Shown here: in pieces, positions 35,637-46,227 of the stretch
Layout: each line of letters begins with the position of its first letter
Position numbering within the stretch: position 1 is the first letter of the stretch
Assembly: GCA_020744225.1 (NCBI GenBank)
Contig: JAGMWG010000030.1
Span: 1-64,000, forward strand
Length of the DNA stretch: 64,000 nt
Reading direction: 5' to 3'
Source: Paraphoma chrysanthemicola
Taxonomy: Eukaryota > Ascomycota > Dothideomycetes > Pleosporales > Phaeosphaeriaceae
Program-made: the position numbers and the translations under genes
The notes under the pieces: model-generated
The model's database searches: none
What the model was told of the DNA's origin: nothing
What the model saw: the letters and a program-made list of their open reading frames with translations, nothing else

Positions 35637-35679
35637 TTTTCTCGTAACGGGGTGGTTCTCGCTACGCGGTGGGGGATAG
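35637..35679. repeat. Right TIR of element B
   Basis: Reads CTCGTAACGGGGTGGTTCTC and ends GGGGGATAG before TA. Inverted partner of the left TIR. Confidence 0.72.
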
Positions 35680-35681
35680 TA

Positions 35682-36479
35682 CTTGCTCTTACAAGTAATT
35701 CTTCTATGACGGCAGAGTGTGTAATTAGGCCTACTTCGAAAGAGTATGCATTATTAGAGCTTTCTATTCCGTTAAGTTACATTTACTGTTTGCAATTTGA
35801 TGGTAGCTTACTGTTTGCATTGGCAATCAAACGAAAAACTCTGTAATGCCACACTGTTAGCGCAGCACATGATTCAAGCATGTGCTGACAGGTCTACGCA
35901 ATGCTAGCTGACCTGTGACTTACCTTAGTAGTTTAGTCACCTTTTCGCCAATTGTACCATCTCCAAATTAAGATCCTCGCAGCATGACTAAGTTAGCCGT
36001 GACTTGCACGGTTGTCCCATGGCTGTTGTTTTGAAAGACGGCAAATCATAATTCGACTTAGTCCAGAAAATCGTTGTAGTTTGGTGCTTGCTATTTGTGG
36101 CTTTTGGGCTTGTGCTAGGCCTGCAAATGTAATTTTACACGAGTCAATTTGCGACCAAGCGGATCTGAGATCATATCAACTGTCTACCGCACCAGCCTCG
36201 ATTCTTTCTAGCAGGAATACCTTGGTCACACGCTTCATGCTCGAAAGCATACACATGACCACAATGCGTGTTTCTACCACAGAGTCTCCAAGTCCCCTAC
36301 AGTCAGCATTGCTTTGAGCAATGAAAGCCCAAGGTAAGTGCCGTCCATTGTTTCACCGAGTCGGTCTCATAAAATTTGCGAGTGGCATAAGGCTTATGGT
36401 ATTACTATGGCGAACCCTGCGAAGCCTTTGCTAATTCACAAGTGAACAGGGCCTATCAATCGGTCCAAGGGAGGTACCT
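35682..36479. other. No gene recognised
   Basis: Contains two adjacent small hairpins near 35861-35925 (CAGCACATG/CATGTGCTG with a 7-nt loop, then CAGGT/ACCTG) and short unsupported frames. It is not a tRNA by shape or sequence. Confidence 0.4.
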
Positions 36480-36662
36480 ATCCAAGTTGCTGAATCCTAC
36501 CACCGATTCCACAAGTCAAGTGGACGATTAGACAAGGATCCCCACGTCTATTTTGCCCCATCCGCCACGTTTTCGATCACAGAGCAGGCGAAATATAACC
36601 ACTGGAGACGGGCCCTAAATCCACTCTATAGCCCCGAGGCGGCCAGAGCGTACATTCGCTAG
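36480..36662 (+). pseudogene. Cytochrome P450 fragment (N-terminal half region)
   Basis: Reads YHRFHKSS..KDPHVYFAPS then SITEQAKYNHWRRALNPLYS up to a stop at 36660. This pattern (x-KDP-x-Y then H-x-x-RRxLNPLFS) is typical of fungal P450s in the helix B-C region. No start, membrane anchor or heme region lies nearby on this side. Confidence 0.68.
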
Positions 36663-36791
36663 CGATTGCGGCTTCATCCCATCACACCGGCCGCCACATT
36701 TGCTGCTTGGCCCCACCTTCCGTGAGCGAGTTAGCGCTGATTATTGAACGCCATACACAGTCTGACTATTTAGTTCAATCGTCTCATTGAT

Positions 36792-37880
36792 TCACCACTT
36801 CCCAGCCACATCCTGACCATTGTGGATTTGAACCGCTTTCTTCAGCACCCATATAATTGAGCAAAGATAAGAGCCTCCGAAGACTATCCGCACCACAGAA
36901 TACTTTGTGTGGGGTGCTACTACTAGTGTAAGAGAAGTCAAAATACCAGCACAGATAGTAATGCCAACATCAGACCACATATCGATCGTAAGACTCGCAA
37001 AAACACTAATTAGACAGATGTAAGTACAGCTCAACGTGATGAATAACTAGACTTACAAGCAGAATGTAGAGAATATTGCAGCGAATCTCTCGCCATAAAC
37101 TGTCGCGATCGTATGATGCTTTGCAGCAGAGTCTGCATCTTCGTCTACCATCGCAGCCATGCTGTGCAAAGCAGAAGCATACCAGAAAACGAGCCAGCCA
37201 TGTTGACGAGGCATCTCAGAGTGGACAGACAGAGACAACTGCCTACCAAAGGTGTAGCCGCAAGCCCAGAACAACCAGCATATTACGCCGTTGGAGAGTG
37301 AGTCCCAAATTGGTCGCTCCTTCAACCTAAATGGAGGTAGGGAATAGAGCCAGACTAAGCAGAGAAGAAGAATTGTGCAGATCAAAGACTCAGCAGATCT
37401 GGTTGATGCCGGTAGAACCAATAGAATAACGAAACAACTCGAGCTCTTAGCCGCCTGTAGGATATATCTGTGGTGCACTAGACTGAGCGGGGTACCGTCG
37501 GTCCATAAATTATCTTTTCGTTTGTTGTTCATATCGGAATGATAGTCATAAACATCGTTCACACCAAACGTAACTTCGTTTTGTATTAGTGTAATGCCAG
37601 AAGTACAGAACAGACAAGCAAAGTTACATAACTAGACAAATAGGAAACGATAGAGCAACAGCAAAGAGAATTCCTTCGATAGTGAGGGCATAGTTTCCAG
37701 AATGAACTATGCCTGAGAACCATATAGCGGGAGCGATTATCCATGCTAAAGGGCGACTGACTGCAAAAAGGAGCTAGACTTTGTCAAAAAAAAGCATTTT
37801 GCAGGCGCTCAAGATATATGCGTACACAACTCGAAGACTTGATCTTATCTTCTATACTTGACAGGAACTGCTGCTCATGG
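36792..37880 (-). pseudogene. UbiA-family prenyltransferase, damaged N-terminus
   Basis: Integral-membrane prenyltransferase family. Exons 37573-37057 and 37005-36792 are supported by GT..AG introns (37574-37637, and 37006-37056 of 51 nt). They carry the first Asp-rich motif NDVYDYHSD and the second DEDADSAAKH, with several hydrophobic helices (VILLVLPA, ICTILLLCLVWLYSLPPF). The upstream segment SRPLAWIIAPAIWFSG fits the family's first helix. It is preceded in frame by KMLFFDKV-stop-LLFAV, where TAG (37774-37776) may be a mutated CAG, and by a further stop near 37852. I therefore call it a probable pseudogene, though an unusual intron cannot be excluded. The second motif is less Asp-rich than in bacterial UbiA. 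Confidence 0.6.
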
Positions 37881-38420
37881 TAAGGTTCAGTCCGTGTACA
37901 AAAGTGGAGCTGATGACCATGCTAACTAGTCCGCTATTCAGAAGAGTGGAATGGCCCATTGCTGGCACCTGAGATGTTACTTTACCGCCTGCGGCCAGGA
38001 CGCCTTGCGATGATTTACACCGTTGTGGAGTTACATAAGACATAGTAGAATGCTGGTGTCGAACAAAAGCTGACCGTCAAGACTATCATGCAGCCTGCAA
38101 ATGAAGTACACGAAAGCGCCCAAATGGGTTAGAAGGATGTCGAGAAAGCATATTGTATAAGATCCTGACTCGCGACCTGGATGCATCTCTAAAGACTCCA
38201 GGTGCGATGCAAAATGAGATTCTTGGGAACATATTAGCGGGAACTAACGTCGTGGCCAATGCGTTGCTGACCATGACATTCCATTCATCACGAAGTCGTG
38301 GGGACTGTCATACTGTAGCTGAAGGTTGAACTTCGAAATCGACCCACAGGTGGCGAGTTGCCATTCAATGTGCGTTGAGCCCCGCGCCGTCATAGCGACA
38401 TGCTGATGATTGCTTAGTCT

Positions 38421-38796
38421 GCTGTCATCAAAGAAGGACTCCGTCAGTCCTTGGCGTACACATTATGCTATGTTATTGGCAACAGGATGCAGGAGGGTGC
38501 CCAGTTCCGAGAGCCGCGCATTTGTCCTGATTGTGATACTGTACTGTATGTATTTTCACGGATATCGCATTCCCCGCGGCGTAAGTACATGTGTTGCCTA
38601 ACGCGTGAGCGCATCTGACATGTTGGTAGACCATCATCAGCACAACGACCCAGTCACTTCACGAAAATGCCCGTGTGTTTGAGGACCCGTTTACATATTC
38701 TGTCCAGAAAGGTGGCTAGCTGGAGACACAAAGGCCATGGATAGACACTCAGTCCCTTTCAGTGTTGGTCGCCAGCAGCACCTAGGCAAGAAGTGA
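38421..38796 (+). pseudogene. Cytochrome P450 fragment (C-terminal half) lacking the heme Cys
   Basis: Shows a K-helix match (VIKEGLRQSL; ExxR reads E-G-L-R), then YFHGYRIPRG, HENARVFEDPF, and in a shifted frame WLAGDTKAMDRHSVPFSVGR followed by QQHLGKK and a stop. The family signature FSxGxRxCxG reads FSVGRQQHLG here, so both Arg and the heme-ligand Cys are replaced. Frame changes between blocks confirm decay. It could be the other half of the fragment at 36480, separated by the UbiA gene. Confidence 0.65.
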
Positions 38797-39665
38797 GAGG
38801 AATCTATTCCTATCGACCGCTTGTGGACTCTTTTCAGCATCGCAGACACTATGCTGCGGCTCGCCGTGTCAGCGCCTCATCAAAACTAGACCTCAGTCTG
38901 GCAAATATGAGAAACGTGGTATGAGTGTAATGCTCCATGGTATCAGAAAGGGCCTTGTGTCATGACCATCATGTACATACTAGCTAGCACAGAGTGTACA
39001 TTGGCCATTTCTCGGGTTGTTGAACTCAAATCCTTGATAAAACCGTTCTACTCCGCACAACACATGACGAAGCTTGCTTAACTTAGCCACCCTATCAACC
39101 TGCCCTGTTGTTCAGGTATACCATGTCGGCTCTTGACGCACAGAGCGATACTTTCGATATCGTTACGCAAGGCAGAATCTGCCTCGATAGACAATACCAA
39201 GAAAGACGAATCTACTGCGGCTCCCGTGTTTTTGCGCAGTTGACGAACAGTGCCGGCTATCATGTGGGAAATCGCTATCTTGTGAGCATGAGGCAGGCAA
39301 GGGCAGTAGCTGGACTTGACACATCGGAGTTCGACAATACCATCGCGCAACGCGCTGTTCAATATCCGGGACACTGGGGCTGGCTGGGAAGGGTTATGGA
39401 GGTCGCAGGATGGCGCGATAGCTACATCCGCGAAAGAATGGTACATCTGGGATGGGTCGTTGTTGGGCAGTGTTCTTACTCGCGTCTTTCCGATGGCGCT
39501 GCGGAATGTATCCTGGATAAAATGTCCCACAGCTGCATGCGAGCATCTGTAATGATGGTGCTACTGGAAGACGTTGTTTGCTCCTCACATGCCCGCAGGG
39601 ATTGACTTTGTAAGGCAGTGTGCGCTGATCTGGAATTAACAGCGCAATGCAATGGAAATAGGATG
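38797..39665. other. No confident gene; overlapping frames on both strands
   Basis: A forward frame (ATG 39123 to 39605, 160 aa, MSALDAQSDTFDIV..) and a reverse frame (39530-39078) overlap. Neither shows a known domain and I cannot choose between them. Confidence 0.3.
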
Positions 39666-40442
39666 TTATGCTCCCCTAGATCCTTGGTCGTGTGTGCTAG
39701 TATACACCCACTTCCCCATCTGAATCCACGCTGGAGAGCTTGTAGCATTGGCTTCTAAACGTCTGTTAAGATGGTTGAGTGCATCGTGGTAATTATCCTC
39801 GCTAACCAAACAGTAATGCCTCGCGTGTCGCGCGAGCGAGAAACCATTTAAAAGATTGTGCGGCGGTGGGAAAAATGCTCGGGGAGCGAGGTCATTCGCT
39901 TGCCCGACCCGTGCTTCTGGATGCACGGGCGGCCGTATAAACGCAGTAATCTGGAGACTCTTCATCTGAGGCGACCAGTTTCGCAGCACCCGGATTAGGG
40001 AATAGACCTGGAACCAGAAATGATGGGATATGTCATTCTTTGGTGATCGGATGTAGATCATGATGTTGAGGCAGTCGATCCGCGGGAGAAGCTGCTCAAT
40101 CAGGCCGCAAAATCGGTCGTTCTCCTGGCTGCATGCGTCTCCTCTTCCGAGAATCACATCTAGTGCTGTAGGTGTGGCGCGAGAAGCCATGGATGCTGAA
40201 TATTCACGACCGAGCTGCGTACTTGTGAGGAGCGCGTTGAGGCATGGGACATTCTCTATGCGCACTGTCGCTATTCCGTCGCGACCGAAGAATGGCCAAT
40301 AGTTCCATCGCCACTGAAACTCGATGTTGTGCGAGAGATAGCCGTAGATGGAATCGCGCAACTCCCGCGGCAAGAGGAAAAAATGGAACGCGTGCTCATC
40401 TGCACTCATCCTTGGATTGTACGTGGTGGAATCGTGAACCAT
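39666..40442 (-). CDS. F-box-like protein of the fungal FLLPRELR type
   Basis: 258 aa from ATG 40442 (alternative ATG 40409, MSADEHAFHF). The segment FHFFLLPRELRDSIYGYLSH resembles the short F-box-like start (LPxELRxxIY) of a large fungal family whose members may act as substrate adaptors. The rest (LLPRIDCLNIMIYIRS, FWFQVYSLIRVLRNWSPQMK) fits the alpha/beta body of these proteins, which commonly hold orphan, rapidly evolving sequences. It has no intron. Target unknown. Confidence 0.65.
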   Translation of the reverse strand: MVHDSTTYNPRMSADEHAFHFFLLPRELRDSIYGYLSHNIEFQWRWNYWPFFGRDGIATVRIENVPCLNALLTSTQLGREYSASMASRATPTALDVILGRGDACSQENDRFCGLIEQLLPRIDCLNIMIYIRSPKNDISHHFWFQVYSLIRVLRNWSPQMKSLQITAFIRPPVHPEARVGQANDLAPRAFFPPPHNLLNGFSLARHARHYCLVSEDNYHDALNHLNRRLEANATSSPAWIQMGKWVYTSTHDQGSRGA

Positions 40443-40925
40443 GCCAGTATCAGATGACCGAAACCTCCAACGTTTAACAAGAGTCCTGCTTTGTACGTTG
40501 TGAAACAGTACACCACCCACTAGTTGTCAGCGCTCTTGTCAATGGTATTCTAAGCACATGCGGTCAGCATTAATTCCATGAGTAATTCCGATGATGTTGT
40601 GTCATCCGATGGTATGCCTTCCGCGGAGGCGTACCAACCCAAGACAGCAGGGGATATGGGCACACCCGCACACTAATCAGGTGTTCTCTCCCCAATATTG
40701 CTATAGCTGCGTACTTAATTGATTAATTAGTTACAGTACTGTAAGTTAATTTAGAGAGACGCAATGATGTTTTTGAGTACCTATTTGCAAGTTGCTGTTG
40801 TGCAGCCGCAGCATGTTTTTTTGAAATGTACCAAGTTAAAATACATTCTTTAGGCTTTGGCTGGTCATAGGTCGCGGTACTTTGTGCTCTCTACAGTGTC
40901 TTGGTAGGAGTACTTTGTCTTTTGC

Positions 40926-41129
40926 CTAGTTACACCAACAGAGAAGTGATAGCAGAATGAGGCATACTATGATAGCGAACCCTAGGATGAGAATTACAAG
41001 CAAGGCTTTAGACTCTCTTGGTTCGTCTGCAAGACGGATTTTCAGTGGCAAACTAGTGTTGCCTCCAGGCGTTATTTTCATGAAAGACATTCTGCTTTCG
41101 GAAGAAATTGAGTGCGGTAACATATACAA
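40926..41129 (-). other. Short frame with one membrane segment, uncertain
   Basis: A 67-aa reverse frame ends LLVILILGFAIIVCLILLSL then LCWCN, a convincing transmembrane helix. It has an ATG but overlaps a forward frame, and no family is recognised. It could be the last exon of an unseen gene. Confidence 0.25.
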
Positions 41130-41298
41130 ATTTCACTTGTCCGAGGAGGCTTCGAGGCTGGGAGGAACGCGCTCGAGGGGCACTGCAATTGGGACATCAA
41201 TTCATGCAACCTGTAAGCCCTTCTTAAAGAATTTCACATATCTATGCAGACCAATCACGTCACTATTACGCCTCTTCAGTCGCGGCCGCTCTACCAAT

Positions 41299-42331
41299 TT
41301 AGCATTCGATAGTCCTCACAGGGTACAAGCCATCTCCTTCCACGATACCGCAAGCATTGCTCCACTCAATTTCAAAATCGTCGCTTTCGATTTTTTTTTG
41401 TCTTGGCACCAGCAGCGCATTTTGCGTCCGTGGTATAATAGCTCGTCTCCATAGTTGGTGCAGAGTCCCAGTCACAGACATCAGGAACGCGTTTCAATGA
41501 CTTAGACCCTCGGAGCGTCATACTCTGGGCCGCACGCAAGAAGTAGTCTTGTCGACGCTTGAAACTATGCATGTGCTTGGATTGTTCATGCTGTCTCCTC
41601 GTATGCTTTGCAGCGCTGTTGCTGCACTCTGAAGTCGGTATGTCATATCTGCCAGATGTATATGGTGAATCTTCTTCTCGAGGTGGGTCGGTGTGCCTAG
41701 GCGATGGTTCCATGCGTGTTTTTGAGGTACGAGCCATTATACCCTGACTTGGCACTGTCACGTTGTTAGAGCCCGAGCCAATCTGGACTGATGCACAGTT
41801 CATAAATGATTCGTGTTCGCGGTTCAGCCAGACCCATGCAAATACAGCCGGCCCTGTGGGAAGCCCTGTTGGTACTCTGAAGTTGAATATTTGGTTTCCA
41901 GTATCGGCACGGTGAGGGCAGTTACCATGGTACGATGCTGCAACCCTCCATGTCTGCCCTTTGTCAATGGAGAATCCAATCTGACAGCTGCCGCCATAAT
42001 GCGTTGATCCAGGAGCACCAATGGTGTACGTATAGTCAGAAAGCTCGAAGTGGGCGTTCTGTCCAGGCTCCCATGTTACTTGAGGTTCGCCTTCATCGGT
42101 GTCGAGTAGGTTTAGATGGCCCCTGCAGTCGCCCGGTGATGCTAGCGTTGGCGCCCCATCTGCATCACAACATCCTAAGGGGAAATTCAACTTGTCGTCA
42201 ACGCGCGTTGTCAACGAATTAGCCTCTTTGGCGCCGCCTAGAGGGGCGGGGTACCACAGTGACATATGGGCTAGCGCCGTACACCTGAAAAGCAGTTGGG
42301 TGAACCTTCTCATGTGCATTGTGAGCGGCAT
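41299..42331 (-). CDS. AA11-like LPMO / secreted His1 protein, C-terminal frameshift
   Basis: Secreted protein resembling fungal AA11-type copper lytic polysaccharide monooxygenases (chitin or cell-wall oxidation). The signal peptide of about 21 residues (ATG 42331) is followed by mature HMSLWYPAP, leaving His22 as the N-terminal copper ligand. The second His is in STHYGGSCQ (His111). CPHRAD and VFAWVWLNREHESFMNCA match the core of the family. A Ser/Lys/His-rich linker leads to a Cys-containing tail (CDWDSAPTMETSYYTTDAKC). As written the frame stops at 41372 after GAKTKKNRKRRF. A nine-T run at 41391-41399 is one base too long for the family-like tail (ESDDFEIEWSNACG..YPVRTIEC), which lies in the next frame and ends at 41299. 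Either a sequencing error or a real frameshift. Confidence 0.72.
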
Positions 42332-42504
42332 GCAAGAACGGCAATTGGACTATGGGTATTGGAGTGACCTTCATATACTTGTTTACGTCTTACGACATCT
42401 GAGCACTACAGATAGGGCCAAGGTAGTACGCTAACGCTGGCCCTAATTACTAACGCCATTCCTGGAACTGCATTGCGAAGTTTCGTTGTTTCCCAATTTC
42501 GACA

Positions 42505-42558
42505 CCTTTTCGGACGGTTATCGTCATCGTCGTTGTCATCGTCATCGTCATCGTCTCC
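42505..42558. repeat. GTCATC microsatellite
   Basis: A run of (GTCATC)n and variants, with no coding frame to explain it. Confidence 0.6.
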
Positions 42559-42746
42559 TTGCGATCTATGTCTTTTCATGCTCGCATTTTGTTCCCCACA
42601 TTCTTCCGCTTGCTCAATTCTCTTTTCTCAGGCGGTGTAGATGGAGAACATTAACCCGCAACTCTATCTGGAAGCAGGCTTCCTTGGCCCGCTTCCGCGG
42701 CAATCTGTTGTGAGAATGGTATTATCTGGACGTATGCAGTACCTAT

Positions 42747-43061
42747 CTATGCAAAAATCGCGACAATTGATCGTACAAAACTCCTGGTGATCATTCTTGT
42801 AATAAGGAGAGGTGGGGCTCGTAAGTAGTCCGCCAAATTTATTGCGTGGACATCAGTAATATTGTCATCCTCTGTCACAAACAGTAGATCGACGCCATGA
42901 TTCTCGAGCTCCTCGCTACCTCTGCTGATGCGCAAACCTAGATCTGAGTGCTCCGGAAGCGTAACAAGAATTAGTTCGATTGTGCATCCGCTGAACTTAC
43001 ACTGAACGCATTGTCTTACTGAGTCATAGACCATGGCTGAGCGCTGGTAAAACAGCTGCAT
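42747..43061 (-). CDS. Small hypothetical protein
   Basis: 104 aa from an ATG, MQLFYQRSAMVYDSVRQCVQ. Includes three Cys (CVQCKFSGC) and the acidic segment VTEDDNITDVHAINLADYL. No family recognised. The frame is intact and not shadowed by a longer frame, but length alone is weak support. Confidence 0.35.
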   Translation of the reverse strand: MQLFYQRSAMVYDSVRQCVQCKFSGCTIELILVTLPEHSDLGLRISRGSEELENHGVDLLFVTEDDNITDVHAINLADYLRAPPLLITRMITRSFVRSIVAIFA

Positions 43062-44457
43062 TCCTGCAGAGAATCATAACCAACTACATTGAGACAAGGG
43101 CAGTCCTAAATTACGCTAAAGTACGCTAAATTACCAAGTGGACCTGTGATTTTCAAGCATCGCAAAGAGCGATACATCCAAATCTCTCCAGACCTTTTGT
43201 GTACATTAGCACATCGCATGACACGGAGTCTGCGGGCGACATGTGAACCTGGCACACGGCATGCAGGGAACTAGGCGCATTCGATTGTAGTGAATAATGA
43301 ATAATGTTTGAAGGATGAAGTGGCTAATGTTCACTTAGATTGATTGAGCAACGTCGAGTCGATTGACTAATGTGGGGTTGGCCGAGCAGCATGGGGTTGG
43401 TCGAGCAGCATGGGGTTGGTCGAGCGGCACATAGTTGGTCGAGCAGCACGAGGTCAGCTGCCGAACTCATCTGGGATTATTGCCTTCCTCATCCCAGGAA
43501 AAATGCATTGTAAATGGCAAGAAACGAGGTTTCTTGTTAAGGCTGCGAAGGGGTTCTCAGTCGTGCATAAGTAACATTGTGGATTGAGCATGTTCTACAT
43601 TCCTGCCGTCCTTTTCTCATCAACTAAGTAATCAAATTGTGTACCCAGTCAATATTCTTGAGTTGAGGCCCACGTCCCTACGATAATGGCTCTCATCGCG
43701 ATACCCACTGCTTTGTCCACCGCTCAGGCTCGTCTCGAAGATCTTCTCATGACTGCACAACTTACCGCACCGAGTGCTTCTTATCGCAACGCACTAACAA
43801 GCATGCGCCTTTCTGCGACGCCTTGTGCAGCTCAGGTTGCCGTACCGTGCCTTTGAGCGGCATAAGGATGATGGAGCCAGGACTTGCCAGAGCGGAGGCA
43901 CGAAGGAGTCGGTATGATCAACCCCAATTGTCGGCTCCAGAAGGTATACGGGGATAGTGGCGCCCTGTTCACCAACGTCTCTTGCTTGATGGTTGCGTTC
44001 ATCCCGCCGCTCTGAATAGACCATATGCCAATGCCGGTAGACCGTCGTCTAGGTCGCGAGGTCGGGTGTACGGTGGTATAATCCAGGCCGTGCGAACCAC
44101 AGCGCAACGATGCAACCATTCGTATAGGATAGATAACGTTCCGGTAGGCTGTCGTACGTTGACCGAGACAGGTCGAGGCCGGTCGAGGCAGCGTTGCAAG
44201 CGATGCATCGCGCATAATAGCGGGATTGTCCCTCTCGTCTGGTAGGGTGTCGCCAACCCTCATCATCCATGATGCAATTGTCCACGTTCACCTCTCGCCG
44301 ATGAGGCTCCCATGTTGAAGAGCGATGGCAGCTAGGAAGCCAACTGTGTATGCACCCGCACTTGTACCGCCGATCACTCCCATGCTTTATCCCAGAAAGG
44401 TCGTCGCCCTGGCGTGGGTCATCGAGTCGCGTTACAAGACCCTCAGAGATGCCGAGT
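43062..44457. other. No confident gene
   Basis: Overlapping short frames on both strands (for example a 56-aa frame from ATG 43686, MALIAIPTALSTAQ) without recognisable motifs. Includes the 19-bp minisatellite. Confidence 0.4.
43373..43449. repeat. 19-bp minisatellite, 4 copies
   Basis: Four head-to-tail copies of TGGGGTTGGTCGAGCAGCA, the last two diverged. Confidence 0.75.
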
Positions 44458-46227
44458 CTACGGAAGGCGATACCCTTCCTTCCATGCTCTCCCAATCCAT
44501 GACTTGTTATGCCACGAACTACTCGCCCACGACCTGTGTAGTACTAAGCCATTGCCCCATCTCCAGTTTGGATTAATCTTTATGCCGCCGAACCAGATGT
44601 CTAGCGCTATCTTGGCAGAATCTTTCTTCTTCCATTGGTTGTCTGGTATGACCCGATCATGCCCTTGTAGCTCTGTGTGAACCCATTCCAGGAGATTGTC
44701 GCTCCCGTATTCACGCGGCGGCCTAATATTGCGAATATTACAGATCTTCCTGTTTTTATGTGTCCAGGTATAGGTTAGGAAGGCATACTTCCGCTCATCA
44801 AAAAAGGACCTCCACCATTCTGGAAGCTTTGCATTGTTGTGACCTACCTTTTGGAGTGCTTCCTTGTAGATATGCTCGTACCCCGTGACTTTCACCCTTT
44901 CGGCGCTTGCGCTGCAGTATTCCAATTTGGAACTGATCTTCGTGAATTTCCAATCTCTTAGCTTCATTTTATCAATAGCTTTCAGAGCCCACGGGTGCCT
45001 TGGATCGTCTTCAAAGTCCAACGTCTCACTGATCTGTTCCACTGCTGTGTCAAAGTAAAAGTGGGCTCCGAGAGTGCCGCTGAGGATACCCATTGGATGA
45101 GTCGCGTAAAACCCCAGAACAGTACGTATTGGGGTCGTGTTCAACGGCAGCAGCATTACTTGAACTTTTCTCCCATCTGGTAGCACTCCTCGTAGAATAC
45201 GGAAACCCAAGCCGTAGAATTCACCTTTCGCTGTCGGTTCGGACCAGGGCTTCGATACAGAATCGAAGACTAGGCTGAGGAGAAATTCGACCTCTCGATT
45301 GGAAAAGTATGGCAAGACCTGGTGTATCCTATGGATGATGATCTTACGCATGTGATCAGCGCGTAGCCCCAAGTTGTCCCACTCTTTCATCACGGCTTTT
45401 ATCTGAATCTTGGGAACGTGATCGTTCTTATCGCTTTGATCGCCGCTGCTGCCTCCATGATCACTGTCATCTTCGTGTTCGAAAAACTCATTCGCCAAGT
45501 TTGTAACACAGTCTTCAAAATTTTCCCCCGTTTGCACATAAGCTGGGTAACATTCCAGCAAAATCATGCCGAGAAGCTCTATTACGTCCAAAGTGCTTTG
45601 AGGGATATCGCACGTTCGTGTTTCCTGGCCTTTGTAGATCCAGATCTTCTGCATCTCCTTCGGCTCATACCAACCTTCTTGTCCCATTCTTTTCCGGCAC
45701 TCTTGAACTTCGGAGTCGAAGCAGCACAGGAAATCATCCAAGATCTCTGAGTCTAGCTCCGATCCTTTGAACCGATCTTGGAGATACTCAAGAAGTCCCT
45801 CTAGCGGATGCGATGGCTGTTCCGATAGTGCCTCTACCAAAGACCAGATCGTATCATATGGCACAATGGTCGTCTGATGATGTGCTACCTCATCGAGGTT
45901 ATCGCTCAAAAAGTTATTCCATCGAACGCTGGCAAAGCTGAGCACGTGCATAACGTCCTCGATGGCGTGTGGGTGAAACGGTTGATATATGTCAAAATCG
46001 GAGTCCCTCGTGCTTCCCTTCGGAATGACCTGCGACCCGCTCATCACACCGCCGTGGGTCGCTAGCAGAGCTAGCATTGATATTGAGTAGGGGTGCATTT
46101 CCTCCAACACAGGAAGAGGGTTCATGAAACTCTTTTCGAGGCCTGGTTTCGTCTCCCCATCGGAGATCTTTGAGAGGATAGGTTTGCTGATTCCAGCTCT
46201 TCGTCGTCTGAGAGGAAATCTGTTCAT
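44458..46227 (-). CDS. Large orphan protein with a nucleotidyltransferase-like GS..DxD motif
   Basis: 589 aa from ATG 46227 (MNRFPLRRRR), intronless as read. Near the N-terminus HGGVMSGSQVIPKGSTRDSDFDIY (residues 59-81) places a Gly-Ser before Asp-Ser-Asp-Phe-Asp. This pattern recalls the GSxxxxSDxDl active site of nucleotidyltransferase-fold proteins in several fungal orphan families. The remainder is acidic mid-protein (FFEHEDDSDHGGSSGDQSDK) then mixed alpha/beta (FYGLGFRILRGVLPDGRKVQ) with a Trp-rich C-terminus. Catalysis is unproven. The reading frame is clean over 1.7 kb, which supports a real gene. Neighbouring intergenic regions are gene-free. Confidence 0.6.
   Translation of the reverse strand: MNRFPLRRRRAGISKPILSKISDGETKPGLEKSFMNPLPVLEEMHPYSISMLALLATHGGVMSGSQVIPKGSTRDSDFDIYQPFHPHAIEDVMHVLSFASVRWNNFLSDNLDEVAHHQTTIVPYDTIWSLVEALSEQPSHPLEGLLEYLQDRFKGSELDSEILDDFLCCFDSEVQECRKRMGQEGWYEPKEMQKIWIYKGQETRTCDIPQSTLDVIELLGMILLECYPAYVQTGENFEDCVTNLANEFFEHEDDSDHGGSSGDQSDKNDHVPKIQIKAVMKEWDNLGLRADHMRKIIIHRIHQVLPYFSNREVEFLLSLVFDSVSKPWSEPTAKGEFYGLGFRILRGVLPDGRKVQVMLLPLNTTPIRTVLGFYATHPMGILSGTLGAHFYFDTAVEQISETLDFEDDPRHPWALKAIDKMKLRDWKFTKISSKLEYCSASAERVKVTGYEHIYKEALQKVGHNNAKLPEWWRSFFDERKYAFLTYTWTHKNRKICNIRNIRPPREYGSDNLLEWVHTELQGHDRVIPDNQWKKKDSAKIALDIWFGGIKINPNWRWGNGLVLHRSWASSSWHNKSWIGRAWKEGYRLP

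Larger units (their letters stand above)
30889..35679. mobile_element. 4.8-kb TIR element carrying a HET-NB-ARC-TPR gene (element B)
   Basis: Inverted termini CTATCCCCCAC(T/C)GCG..AGCGAGAACCAC, about 43 bp each, flanked by TA (30887-30888 and 35680-35681). They carry the same two-sub-repeat design as element A but a different sequence. The interior is 31350-34955 homologous to element A (in opposite orientation), with unrelated flanks (30935-31350 and 34955-35636) in which I see no transposase. Confidence 0.72.

Noticed and set aside
35860..35930. tRNA-like hairpins
   Set aside because: Two simple stem-loops without a cloverleaf, T-loop or anticodon arm of the right size.
41559..42434. Forward-strand frames opposite the LPMO-like gene
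   Set aside because: Antisense to a gene with a signal peptide and family motifs. No motif of their own.
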